A stretch of DNA of 64,000 bases, taken from contig JAUTXW010000358.1 in NCBI GenBank assembly GCA_030620095.1, positions 682,001 to 746,000 on the forward strand. The letters are read 5' to 3'. The DNA is from Kuschelorhynchus macadamiae (taxonomy: Eukaryota > Arthropoda > Insecta > Coleoptera > Curculionidae). The notes under the pieces are model-generated. The model searched no databases. It was not told the DNA's origin and was given only the letters and a program-made list of their open reading frames with translations. A program made the translations under genes and the position numbers. Below are positions 46,433 through 56,508 of the stretch, in pieces (within the stretch, counting starts at the first letter, position 1; each line of letters begins with the position of its first letter).

Positions 46433-46478
<46 letters not shown>
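44789..46478. repeat. Palindromic tandem array of a 388-bp unit, bracketed by AT microsatellites
   Basis: Units 1 (44861-45248) and 2 (45249-45610) point one way. After a 10-bp spacer (45611-45620) units 3 (45621-45973), 4 (45974-46360) and a 75-bp partial unit 5 point the other way. (AT)n runs close both ends (44789-44858 and 46433-46478). Units carry gaaacgtctatcatac (or its complement), a gcagaaat...atttctgc hairpin and a CTGATGAGGG...CAGAAATC core. Unit 3 lacks about 15 bp (gcgctaagtgttata) present in the others. ORFs inside are artefacts of the palindrome. Confidence 0.9.
45861..45918 (+). ncRNA. Hammerhead-ribozyme-like core in unit 3 (also 46249 ff. and, on the minus strand, in units 1 and 2)
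   Basis: In order: CTGATGA, a hairpin GGGT-AAAG-ACCC, one extra A, GAAA, a long imperfect stem (atcatgatcgcagg against cctgtgacataat), then ATC, an allowed cleavage triplet. In other units the hairpin reads GGGT-AAAG-GCCC, changing U-A to U-G and keeping the pair. Against it, the extra A before GAAA is not canonical and a stem I beside CTGATGA is weak. This is a candidate only. Confidence 0.3.
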
Positions 46479-46482
<4 letters not shown>

Positions 46483-46792
46483 TTAAATTTATTATCAACC
46501 ATAAACAAGAAAATAAATACAACCTATAATTTTTAGCCTAACAGGAATGCTCTGCATGTCCGTCATTAACTATAGTCAAAAGCAGTGTTATCGTGCGGGT
46601 CATACGATTTATCAACGACAAACTTTTTAAGTTTGTTTTTCTTTTATTACGTGTAATCATATCCTCCGCATAAATTCCGGAAGATGAATTAGATAGACTT
46701 ATGATATTTTCATATGAAAAAAGCGGATAAACATATAAATACCAGCAGTTGCAAAAATCTTCGAGCGATGTCACTTCAAAGTCAGTGACAAA

Positions 46793-47797
46793 ATGAGTAA
46801 TCGAAAACAATTTTCAGGTTTTTTGCATCCACAAGCGAAAAAAATGGTATTAAATCTAATAAAATATTACGAAAATGAAAATTCACCGGCCAATATCCGG
46901 GAGACAGTAGCAAAAGCTCTGGGAATTAGTATAAGGACTGTGCAGAAAATTGTGCTTGAAAAAAAGCATAATTTACTGCCGAAGAAGATTAAGAAATGTA
47001 CACGAAAAAAGCCAAAGACAGAAGACTTAAGTGACAATGTAAAAATGGATGTTTGTAATGCAATATACGATTTATACACATCAAAATCTAATATAACCCT
47101 TTAAGTTTTAAAAGAAGCTTTAAAAAATCGAGGCATATTGGAAATTGGACTAAAATCGTTGTCAAAATTAATAAACATGTTGGGTTTTCGATATAAAAAG
47201 GACTGTAATCGAAGATTTTTATGCGAGTTGCCACATATAGCAGGTCAGCCTATCCAGTTTTTAAAGAAATACACGGAAAATGTTAATTCAAAATTTAGAA
47301 AAGTGCTATTTTTAGACGAGACTTGGATATTTTCTACTTGGCAGGACGAGTCTGTAAAAAGTGTCAAGAAAAAAAAGGAATAAACAACATACTTCATCCT
47401 GGAATAAAAGTGATATTTATGACTGGCTAATAAAACAAAAACAAAATCCTTTACCCAATATGCTGAAACTAGAACTTCTTTTAATGGCAAAATCTATTAA
47501 AAAAACTAACAATATATGCCGTAGTTGAAACATTACGGGAAAATGGACATGAGGTTTTACGACTGCCGCCATGCTATTGCCAGTTTAACGCGATAGAATT
47601 AATATGGGTTGGGGCAAAATCATGTTACGAAAAACACGTGAACGATGGTCTGACATCAGATGAAGTGCAAATTTTTTGGCAATATTCATTAAATTATATT
47701 ACGCCGGAGTACTGGAAGAAATCTGTGGGACTTACGGAGAAATTAATATGGAGGAAATTAAGATGAGGACTTTTTAGGTGATGATGATATTTTTTAG
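46793..47797 (+). pseudogene. maT/Tc1-like transposase, longer copy, second catalytic block missing
   Basis: The HTH region MSNRKQFSGFLHPQ, then NIRETVAKALGISIRTVQK, is followed by a stop (TAA at 47102). The next open part holds GLKSLSKLINMLGFRYKKDC and KVLFLDETWIF (first catalytic Asp). After frame breaks, VVETLRENGHEVLRLPPCY, then QFNAIELIWVGAKS carries the third acidic residue. The block with the second Asp is deleted. The C-terminus ends GDDDIF, as in copy 1. Confidence 0.75.
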
Positions 47798-47804
47798 TCT
47801 ATAA

Positions 47805-47895
47805 TATTAAAAAGTTTCTGAAGGATTATATTAGTCTTTGACGTGTATAAATCATAAATTGCTTTATGAATATCCATTTTTGCATTGTAACTTAA
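47805..47895 (-). pseudogene. Inverted maT-like fragment at the copy 2 junction
   Basis: The reverse complement reads DLSYNAKMDIHKAIYDLYTS, matching the plus-strand DLSDNVKMDVCNAIYDLYTS about 0.8 kb away. The junction with the plus-strand 3' end is the same as in copy 1. Confidence 0.7.
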
Positions 47896-48478
47896 GTCAA
47901 ATCGGATAAGTAGTTTTTTAGCTATACCGCAAACAGACTGACTGGCAGACATACCTACAGACAGACGGAATTGAGAAAACATATTTTCCGGCATCTAGGG
48001 ACCCTTAAACGTAAAGATCTGAAAAAATCTCACGAGGGAAGTAATAACTAATTATCTTGTGTTTTTACCAAAGTGTATAATATTTTTGCAAAATAAAATG
48101 TTTTGTTATCAAAATACAAAAAAAAAACAAGTTTTCTTTGCACAGAGGTGGCCCGCATTTAAATAAATGACACTATATAAGTGGTTAGATTTTTAGGTCA
48201 AGCGGGGCTCATAATTGTTGGTGATTGATAAAAAAATCTCACTTTCATTAAGTGGCTGTATAAACAGAACATATCCTGATTCTTCCACTGATTCGAACCG
48301 CCTGCCGACTTTATTAAGGTGCTTGCCATTTTGTGTATTTTTGTTTTTGCCAACCAAAAAAATTTAACCATACGATCTTTATTAAGACTTGTTCTTATAA
48401 TTTGAACAAATTCGTGTCTCCTTTTTTTGTTGGTCATTTAATTGTAATAACTAACTCTCTTGTTTCGTGGTCCAGACC

Positions 48479-48721
48479 TTATATCCCTGACGCAGTCTCT
48501 GATAGATTTTCTTGAAAATATAGTAATATATTAAGATCCCTCTCTTCATTTCTTTGTTTCGTACTTCTCTCATTTCTTAGAGACGCTATTTCTTGCAATA
48601 ACTTCTTCGTATGAATTATAGTTGGTACAGATGGTATTCTCTGACCGTTCTGAACATTTTCCTCACACTGTTCTCGTGTTCTTGTGGTGTTATTATTATT
48701 CTTGAAATAAAGCTCGTTCAT
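48479..48721 (-). CDS. Unidentified 80-codon ORF in K2P intron 3
   Basis: Starts MNELYFKNNNNTTRTREQC and ends LLYFQENLSETASGI. It is charged and predicted helical (LLQEIASLRNERSTKQRNEE). I do not recognise it. It lies downstream of K2P exon 3 in transcription order, and skipping it keeps the channel frame, so it is not a channel exon. It is more likely part of the composite mobile element. Confidence 0.3.
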   Translation of the reverse strand: MNELYFKNNNNTTRTREQCEENVQNGQRIPSVPTIIHTKKLLQEIASLRNERSTKQRNEERDLNILLYFQENLSETASGI

Positions 48722-48822
48722 TTTGAACTATTCACACACACAATCAAAATAGAGAATGAAACCTAGGAGCAGAGGCTCTGACAGGAAATTTTATAATTAG
48801 TATTTAAAATTTTAAAATTTAC

Positions 48823-48998
48823 CTTAAAATATAAAATATAAAGTGGTATCCCAAAAAGAGCATAAACCATTGTCAAAATTTTTCCCTCCTTTGTTATTGG
48901 GACCATATTTCCGTAGCCTACCATTGTAATGATGCTTAGACAGAACATTAGTGCTGCTGGGAAAGTCCATACCTCTTCTTGAGTTCGCTCATCGTATC
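48823..48998 (-). CDS. K2P potassium channel, coding exon 3 (first pore loop and TM2)
   Basis: Runs from a tttttgccag acceptor to a TTTAAG|gtaaat donor and encodes residues 133-191. GYDERTQEEVWTFPAALMF leads into the pore helix. SIITMVGYGNMVP is the first selectivity filter (TMVGYG, residues 157-162). GKILTMVYALFGIPLYILYF is TM2, with the GIPL motif of K2P channels. It joins exon 2 through a split Gly and exon 4 in phase 0. The gtaaat donor is acceptable. Confidence 0.94.
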
Positions 48999-49439
48999 CT
49001 GGCAAAAAGAAATTTTGAAGTAAATTTAAAAAATTAATTTTAATAATTTTTATTCGCTAAATTACAGTATGTAATGTCCGCGGATAAAGGTGACAAGATT
49101 TCAAAACGACAGAATTGTGAGAATTACGTATTTTTTTGATTTCTCTGAATGCTTAACTGATATTTTGAATATAACATATCCGTTCAATTTGAAATATTTC
49201 TTTAATGTAAAATGAAATATAAGGTTAGTTTACTTACTACAATATTTTTTGTTGGTTTTAAGCTTAATTCATTTAGCCACTATTAAAAATAGTCAGTTAA
49301 GTTACTTTTTATAAAAATAATCAGCCAGGTAAGTTACCTGATAACCGGTATTTTGTTTGGATCTATTTTTCTATTCACGAATTTAGTTAATAGATATGAC
49401 AATAAAATGAATATGAATAGTTTTGTTGTGTTAAAATAT
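48999..49439. other. K2P intron 2, left end, no gene
   Basis: AT-rich intron sequence. Nothing recognised. Confidence 0.45.
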
Positions 49440-49519
49440 ATTGACCAAAGTTAAAATTTTCTTAAAATTGTAATGAGTTTCCCGTTCCAATAGAAATTTG
49501 ATGGAGCATCCTTCATGAT

Positions 49520-50112
49520 CTGGCCGTCCCAAAACAGCCACTGTCGAAGATAAGGCTTTGTATATTTTAGTGAGCTTAACAGAAAATCCCCATGTTTCAA
49601 CTATAGAAAACTTGGCCAAGATAACAATACGTCTCACATATCTGTGGAACGCCTTTTGAAAGCGGAAACATTTCATCCTTACAGAATCAGCTGGGTTCAG
49701 GAACTATCGGATGATGATTTTGACAGGCGTTTGTAATTCTGCGAGAGCATGATGGAAATCTGTAATACAAATGAATATTTCTTGTACGAAATATGTTTTC
49801 GGATGAGTCGAGTTTTTCTTTAAACGGAAATTATTGTTTGGGCCGGCGTTATAGGTCGGAAGATAATTGGTCCGTTTTTCATGGAAGAAAATTTAAACGG
49901 TGACAGATATCTGCAACTTTTAAGGAATCACCTTGCCCCAGCTTTGGCGGAAATATTTCCCAATCCTCGTAAGCCACTTTTATTGCCACTTACCAATAAA
50001 AAAAATCAATATTATTTTCTTTTAGTAAATAACGGAGTGCCCAACGATAGAATATGGCTTCAACAGGATGGTGCATCAACGCATTATTTTTTTAATTGCA
50101 TTGCATTACAGA
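49520..50112 (+). pseudogene. Mariner/IS630-like transposase, plus-strand fragment
   Basis: Frames in order: GRPKTATVEDKALYILVSLT, then ENPHVSTIENLAK, then HISVERLLKAETFHPYRISW, VQELSDDDFDRR. A stop follows. FSDESSFFLNG (49800) holds the first catalytic Asp, and VWAGVIGRKIIGPFFMEENL and GDRYLQLLRNHLAPALAEIF come next. RIWLQQDGASTHYF (about 50050-50095) carries the second Asp. It ends before the third acidic residue. Confidence 0.75.
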
Positions 50113-50500
50113 TTTCCATCATGGTCTGGCAGAATTGCAAACACCTGTCAAAATCATCATCCGACAGTTCCTGAACCAAGGTGACTCTGTAAGGATGAAA
50201 TTTTTCCGTCTTTAAAAGGCATTTCACATACATGTGAAAGGTATTGTTACCTTGGCCAAGTTTTCTAGTTGAAAGGTGAGATTTTCTGTTATACTCACAA
50301 AAATATCTGAAGCTTTAATTTCCTCATTGGCTGTTTTGATTAAGATCGTGGAGCATTCTTCACATGTCCCGTTACTTCAAATTTCCTCAAAGTTTTGCCA
50401 ACAGTAGACCTTGCTATTGGATTCCGGTTGAGAATTTTATCATTAAAAATATCGCAAACTCCTTGCTGTGTGCGTCGTCGATTGCCATAACCCAGAATCA
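50103..50500 (-). pseudogene. Mariner/IS630-like transposase, minus-strand N-terminal fragment
   Basis: The reverse complement begins GNRRRTQQGVCDIFNDKIL, then ARSTVGKTLRKFEVTGHVKN, APRS, the N-terminal HTH. Further on HPYRVTLVQELSDDDFDR matches the plus-strand copy. It ends at QTMMEI. Confidence 0.72.
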
Positions 50501-50509
50501 TTAGAATTC

Positions 50510-50930
50510 ACCACTACAGAATTCCTTCTGTTGGATAGAAAACTGGCAATCCAAGTACAAAGTTTTGGAGAAAGACTATAAGCAGGAAATGCTTTGGATA
50601 TGTCGAGAGCAATAATTTGTGCTTCTCTGTGGAATTCGATGGACTTATTCCAGTTGTGGGTTATGAAAGTCAGAAGATCTGCTGTGGATTTTTGGTGGCG
50701 TATTGCCTACTGTGGATAAGAGTGTAAGAGTATACCTTTTAAGATAGTTTAAAAGATCATTATTGATATACTTTACCCTTATCATTATTGAGAGGAGCGC
50801 TAAGGTTCTGTAATTAGAGGGAAGAGTTTTGGATCCCTTTTTGGTATCAGGTTGTACACTAGCAGACTTCCATCTTTTAGGAAAAATGAAGTAAATTTAT
50901 GAGCACTGGTTAGGGGAGTTGAGTGCTTTA
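50510..50930 (-). pseudogene. LINE reverse transcriptase fragment (R1/I-like)
   Basis: The minus strand reads PKRWKSASVQPDTKKGSKTL, PSNYRTLALLSIM, then KSTADLLTFITHNWNKSIEF, HREAQIIALDISKAF and WIASFLSNRRNSVVVNSND. Here ALDISKAF holds the first RT Asp. The catalytic ADD box is absent. A similar scrap lies at 56280-56400. Confidence 0.65.
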
Positions 50931-50949
50931 TTTATATATATAATTGTTT

Positions 50950-51372
50950 CTAGGTCTCCCGTGTATTTTCTTTAATTATTCTGAATAAAACTAAATGTGG
51001 AATAACTTCTGAGGGAAGCCCCACTGAATTTGCTTTCTTTGCGGCTCTATTAGATAGTTCATTTCCAGAAAGATCTGAGTGACCTTTTGTCCACATGAAT
51101 CTAATATTAATTTTTTTAGAGAAAAGGGCAGGTATTATATTTAAAATAATGGTAATAATTTTCTGTTTGCAGTTAAGGTTATTTTTTAGTGATAGCAAAA
51201 CCAACTGCGTGTCAGATTTGATTACTGTATTGTCTGTTTTTTCTGTCCACTCCATATGACAAAATTTGCAACGTGAATAGAATAGTATGGAAGGTTTTGC
51301 TAGAAGTGAGTTTTTTTCGAAACTATCCACGGACATACATACATACGGTAGACAAATAAAAATATCAATCAT
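50950..51372 (-). pseudogene. RNase H domain fragment of a LINE
   Basis: The frame reads KSDTQLVLLSLKNNLNCKQK, then NIRFMWTKGHSDLSGNELSN, RAAKKANSVGLPSE. SDTQ and the KGHSDLxGNELSNRAAK box are the hallmarks of LINE-borne RNase H (R1/I/LOA-like). N in place of D in ELSNRAAK weakens the last metal site. It lies 5' of the RT fragment in reading direction, the reverse of the normal order, so the two pieces come from different copies or a rearrangement. Confidence 0.7.
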
Positions 51373-51454
51373 CGAATTAAGACAGACATTTCTAAGTGCA
51401 TTTTCTTGATATTACTTATTTATTTAAATATTATAAAAAAATAAAGAAATAATA

Positions 51455-51455
<1 letters not shown>

Positions 51456-51516
<61 letters not shown>
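51456..51516. repeat. (AT)n microsatellite
   Basis: An uninterrupted AT run of about 60 bp. Confidence 0.95.
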
Positions 51517-51518
<2 letters not shown>

Positions 51519-51875
51519 GGTTTTAGGGTGTTAGGGCTTGACACGTGATAGTATGGACCATCTTCATTAAAAAATGCTTAAATAACATAGGGTCAATTCC
51601 TTAGCATTTTTGAGAAAAACGGCCTTAAAATTGTATTTTGTTTTATTAATTTTTAAACACATTTATTAATTTTATTATGTAAAACCATTAATTATATGAT
51701 TTTCTACAAAATGCCTACACATTTTTTCTTAGTAAAATATCTGAACGACCTAAATTTAAAAAATAAAAAACGTATAAATTCTTTTTTTACCATAGAATGC
51801 TTATTTGAAAACGGCACCACTGCCTACCGTAGAGAAACGAGCAGGCTTCAACGAACATAACAATTCGCAAACATA
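51517..51875. other. No gene
   Basis: AT-rich intron sequence between the microsatellite and transposon copy B. Confidence 0.45.
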
Positions 51876-52280
51876 AAGTGCGGGACACGAAAGAAAACCG
51901 GGCGGAGTCAATCGGTTTAGGAAGGTCGGCCAAGAAATCTCTTTAAACCAGTGGTGTCCCGTCGTTCTTTAAATAATATGGCATTCCTTTTTGACTATAC
52001 GCACTTCAGATAATTAAAAAATGTAACTATGCTTAATGAACCTTTATCTATATTTATCTGTTTTCTTTCGTGTACCGCACTTCTATATCTCTTTTGTGTT
52101 GCAAAAACGGCGAATTTTCGAATTTTAAAATGATTTAATTTTGATTTTTCTTGATCGATTACCTATAAATATATTTTTTCTTGGGTTCTGTCATTAACGG
52201 TTCCCGGGCTACTGCCTACGTCCTTTATTATTGGACCACCCAGTATAGTGATACACGATTTGCAAGTCCAGATTTTACAA

Positions 52281-52990
52281 GGGCAGCCGGCATCAGATCC
52301 AGTGAACAAGATTTATCAAAATTTTAATTTATGCAGTTGGACTTTGGGCTACTCGGGTATACCAAAAGTGGCCGTCTGTCTCCGTTTGTCATATTACTTT
52401 ATACAGGGACCGTCATTGTGAAGTACTATACAGGGCGATTCCTAATTGCGTGCTGATGTTAAATGGGGTGTTTTTAAGTCCTAAAAGTCTTAAATTTTGA
52501 GATACAGGATGGTAAAGTTTAAACTTTTTTTTTCATCCCAATTCTGATGCTATTGTAGATAACTGCATGAAATTTGACACACGTCTTCTATGCACGCCAC
52601 TGGTAGAAAGTTCAAAAATTGATTGTTAATAAAAAATGCCCTTTTATGCATAAAAGACGGGTATTAAATTTCACACAGTTATTTATCTATAATAGCATCA
52701 GAATTAGGATTAAAAAAAATGTTTTTTTAAAACCCTGTATCTCCAAAGTTAAGACTTTTAGGTTCATATTAAACTTTTTTCTTAAAAAGGTCCAAGAATC
52801 ACCCCCCTTTAACATGAGCACGCAATTAGGACACACCCTGTATAGTACTTCACAATGACTCCCCCAGTACAAAGTAATATGACAGACGGAGACAAACGGT
52901 CACTTTTGGCATACCCGAATAGCCCAAAGTCGAACTGCATAAGTTAAAATTGTGATAAATCTTGTTCACTGGAATCAGTGCTGGCTCCCC
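52281..52990. repeat. Foldback MITE nested in copy B, both arms complete
   Basis: The left arm runs from gggcagccggcatcag through ccagtgaacaagatttatca and gcagttggactttgggc. The right arm returns gcccaaagtcgaactgc, tgataaatcttgttcactgg and atcagtgctggctcccc. TA lies at the right edge and close to the left. It is about 710 bp with arms near 300 bp and encodes nothing. Confidence 0.78.
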
Positions 52991-53162
52991 TACTATAACT
53001 ACATTGATGTGTTAATTTTGGAAAAATATGAGTAGTTTTTCAAATATTAATTGCAATATTAGATATTTTTTGACACCCGGTATTGAACAGAAAATTAATT
53101 ATTTTGAAGCAGTTTATTTACTGCTACTTTATGAACAATTTTACAAAATATATGAAAACAAA

Positions 53163-54438
53163 CTAAGCCATTTTTGAGGTTGACGGCTGTGATTCTAATG
53201 GTTCGATTCCTTCTAAATCGTTGTCTTCCTCTGAAAATGATGAGGTTTCGTCGTTACTACTTGAAGATCCCAGTGTGATAACTAAATCATCAATAACCGT
53301 TTCAATTTTGCCATCTACTTCCCAGTATTTATCTTCAATAGAACGAACATGTTTAACATACGATTTCCAATTTTCAGCCGATATTGAGTCAATCGCTTCT
53401 AATGTTATTTTATTTAAATCTTTAATTGAAAGTTCACCGGTGTTGGGCTCTCGAATATATTTTTTTACTCCTGCCCATGCAAGTTCAATAGGGTTGAGGC
53501 AAATGTATGGAGGCAGCCTTAAAGGTGTACGTGTACGTGACCGAGGTTACGTAAAAGACCGTCAATTTTATACTTTTTTTCTTTAGGCTGATATTACTTC
53601 ATATAATTGATATTTTCTCCATGTTGGATCACATACAAGATTGTTCGATTTAAGCCACGGTGTCATATAAGCTTTTGTAGAGTATTTAGTTTGCACTTTA
53701 TCTTCTACGTGAGAATGATAAGACGCATTATCCATTAACATGACTGATTTGGGAGGAATGTTAGGTAGAACCTTCTCGAGCAACCACTTTTCAAAATTAT
53801 CTCTATTCATCTGTCCAAGATACTCTCCAGTTATTGGTCCCGAGCGAAAAACTAAAGGAGCACCTGGAACAAATCCGGCTTCTGAACCAGCATGAACTAT
53901 AATAAAGCGACTACTAGAGCGGATTCTCTGATCAACACCTGTAACACTTTCACCTTGCCAGCATTTGTTCCTCTCAATGAGCAGTTTTCATTTATTTTGG
54001 CACTTGCGCTAAACAAAACCATTTGATCATAAAAGCCGATTTAAGGTTTTATACCCGTACGGAAAATCTATTTTGTTCTTTACAGCACGAAGTAGGGGTT
54101 TGCAGGTCGGAACTTTCTTCAAGTTTATATAAAAATCCTCTATTGTTCGTCGTATTACTTGAAAATCACCATCGTCAATTTTATCTTTGTAGGATAATCG
54201 GGTTTTTTTTTACCAGGAGATTTTAACGGTGAAGTAGAACATGAGCGATTATTATGTTTTCTTTGAATTTTTCTTACACTACTTTCCGAAACACCAGTGT
54301 AAAATGCAGCGCATTCTGTTCGATTTTGAATTGGAATAGTCAAACTATTATTTTCAGCTTCTCTAGTACAGGCTTCTATAACGCTCGCAATAACTTCACG
54401 TGCACCGCTTCGAATGTTTTTTCTCTTTTGCTCGCCAT
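53163..54438 (-). pseudogene. Transposase of copy B, first catalytic block deleted
   Basis: The N-terminal part (54438 on) matches copy A with GVSESSVRKIQRKH. A frameshift follows in the A run after LKSPGKK. About 115 bp that encode the LDEIWV block in copy A are missing between 53968 and 53970. NRDNFEKWLLEKVLPNIPPK, SVMLMDNASYH and the NPIELAWAG block remain. The C-terminal Ser/Asp/Glu-rich tail ends SKMA. With the first catalytic Asp gone the product is inactive. Confidence 0.8.
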
Positions 54439-54809
54439 CGTTACTTCGAAATAATAATTCAAATTCAACGCAACGCATTTATATAGAAATGAAAACAAAT
54501 GCTCGAAATGTATAGGCGCCACTGGAAATAGCTAGAACCTTCTAGCGGCAAGTGCATGGAGACTCTAGGCACATCCCAATTACTTAGCTGGCGCGTACAC
54601 AAATTTTACTTTTCCGCTTGCTTAAGACTATGAACCTTTATTTTAAGGACCGCCCGGTTTTCTTTCGTGTCCCGCACTTTATCAGTTGTAGTTGTCTTGT
54701 TTTTTGGTACTTTCACCTTAATTTTTCGCCTTATGAGGCAATTCCATACCGTTTTAATACGTAGTCGGGATTTAAGAACTCTTTAAAAATGTATACGAAT
54801 ATTGAATAT

Positions 54810-55065
54810 ACATGTTACTTATTTATGGAGGGTGTAGACAGAATGCTCATTTGGCATCCCAAACATACCAGCAAATATACCTAACAGGAGGTGTCCTAAT
54901 GACAGAACATTTTTTTGTGGCGGTTTTATAAAGAGTTCGCGGTACGAAGTCACGCGATACGTCAAACTAATCGGGGGTCTGAAAGGCAAATAACACCCAA
55001 AAATGAGGAACATAGAATCTGTTCAAGAAAATTGGTTTTGCCGTATTCGTGCTTGTTTAAATAGT
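54810..55065 (+). pseudogene. Mobile-element HTH fragment (DUF4817-like)
   Basis: One frame reads LIYGGCRQNAHLASQTYQQIY near 54825. This resembles the YGxCRxNAxxAxxxYxxxYP start of a transposon-derived HTH domain widespread in insects. RFYKEF and NPKMRNIESVQENWF-like text follow in other frames. Short and damaged. Confidence 0.4.
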
Positions 55066-55560
55066 GGCGGTAGTCATTTTCAGCATTTACTTTTAAGATT
55101 TTAAAATACTTTTTTCGTGTGTAAATTACCTACCTAATGCTATAAATTATTATGCTTGGTAAGTTCATATTCTTTATTAATTTTTTGGAAACTAATAAAC
55201 TTAATTAGGGTTGCGCAGTTAAAAACTATACAAATAAATAATCTAAAAAGTTTTAATAATAGGTTTTTACTATTTTTTTTTACACGCCGATATTATGCTA
55301 ACAAAACACAATTTATTAAAAAATTAGTTCATACATTCCAAAAAAATAATCAAAATAAAATAATTAAATCGTTTTCAAACCTACAGGTTTTTTATACTTC
55401 ATTGTTGACAAAACATAGTTGATGAGATTGTCATTACATTGATGTCCAAGTAAATAGCAATGTTGCCATGTTGTCTTGGAATTAGTTGAAACCTTCTCCA
55501 AAATTAAACATTTTAAAATGAAATATCTCGAAAACCCTTCCGAATTTACCGTTCATACTA
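55066..55560. other. No gene
   Basis: AT-rich intron sequence. The basic ORF at 55156-55422 is of low complexity. Confidence 0.45.
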
Positions 55561-56400
55561 TCCTATGTTAAAATATTTGTAGGCAAACCACTAACACCCT
55601 GTATTTCAGATTGATATATGCAATGGTGATATATTGATTTTGAAAGTTTCTTAATTGCGAACAAGCTTTTTAATGCGGAACTCAAGGCTTGTTTATTAGT
55701 TATTATTTTCCGAACAGGCATGCATAAGGCATATGTTTTTCTTACTAGAGCAGAGTCCAGAATACCTGTAGAAAAACACTTAAGTGATGCAAGGTCTCTT
55801 ATGGCATTTGGATTATCAATTAGAAGAATGGCACTCAAAGGACGTTAAGGTTGAAGATGGATCTGCTCCCCATATAGGCGAACAGAGATTGGATCTGATT
55901 TTGTGATGTTTAGGACATACTACACAAGTAAGCAGGAAAAAGAAATCTTTTGGCCGTTGCCGTAATAATTGATGTGGAGGGATTATACCCAGAGGTGTAG
56001 CGAAGATTTTGGGTTGAGGGAAGTGAGATAAAGAAAATTCAACTAAAAATTGATTTGATCAGGAAATAAAGCAAGTTATCCTTCCCTTTAGTTTCCTTAC
56101 TGGAAGTTGAAATTTCTCAAATGGGGTTAAAGTAACTTTGAATGGTGGGTGTTGAGGGATATCTTTGTATTTTTATAACGTTAAACTGGAGGATAGAAAT
56201 AGACATTAAAAACAAGTTTAACCAATTTCCAGATTAAGCGGGGGCATAATCACTTGCATAGTATTGTTGGTACAAGAAAGCATACAACAAATACTAAAGT
56301 TGCAAAGGATTGATTAAAAGTTCGGATGTGTCAAGAGCAACGACCTAAGCTTTGTCTAGGATGGGTTTGTTCCAGTTCTCAGTTATTATTAAAAAGCGAA
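55560..56400 (-). pseudogene. LINE H, scattered R1/Jockey-like remains
   Basis: At 56390-56290 the minus strand reads ITENWNKPILDKA, then VVALDTSE, like the RT fragment at 50.6 kb. At 55838-55563 it reads AIRDLASLKCFSTGILDSAL, resembling the C-terminal ASLxVFYRYxxGxCS block of these LINEs with frame slips. The catalytic region is missing. Confidence 0.4.
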
Positions 56401-56508
56401 AATAAAAAATGGAAAATTGATATTAAATCACGCGCCAATAGAAGAGCTCTTTTTCATCGCCATTTGCGAGAAGTTTACAGACATATTATCTATTAAATAT
56501 AGACTTAC

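Larger units (their letters stand above)
46570..48440. mobile_element. Composite maT-like transposon, copy 2
   Basis: Shares sequence with copy 1 from tatagtcaaaagca (about 46573) through the transposase stop and across the plus-to-minus junction to about 47895. A piece of the 35-37 kb tandem repeat (cagacagacggaattgag and flanks, 47895-48030) then replaces the rest of the inverted arm. The end block 48240-48375 matches copy 1 again. Confidence 0.75.
49440..50510. mobile_element. Tail-to-tail pair of mariner/IS630-like transposase fragments
   Basis: Plus-strand sequence 49560-49770 returns as a diverged reverse complement at 50103-50270, leaving the catalytic part in the loop. Shared words include cttggccaagrtaacaata, atttcatccttacag and tcggatgatgattttgacag. 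No outer TIRs were identified. Confidence 0.75.
51876..54679. mobile_element. Tc1/mariner-superfamily transposon, copy B (2804 bp)
   Basis: The TIRs aagtgcgggacacgaaagaa are identical at both ends and extend through aaccgggcgg. TA flanks stand at 51874-51875 and 54680-54681. It is collinear with copy A including the nested foldback. The left 207 bp (51876-52082) end in a second, inward terminus copy (ttttctttcgtgtaccgcac), so they have the form of a MITE by themselves. Confidence 0.92.

Noticed and set aside
48479..48721. Possible additional K2P exon
   Set aside because: It lies after exon 3 in transcription order and exon 3 joins exon 4 perfectly without it; the frame also ends in a stop rather than a donor.
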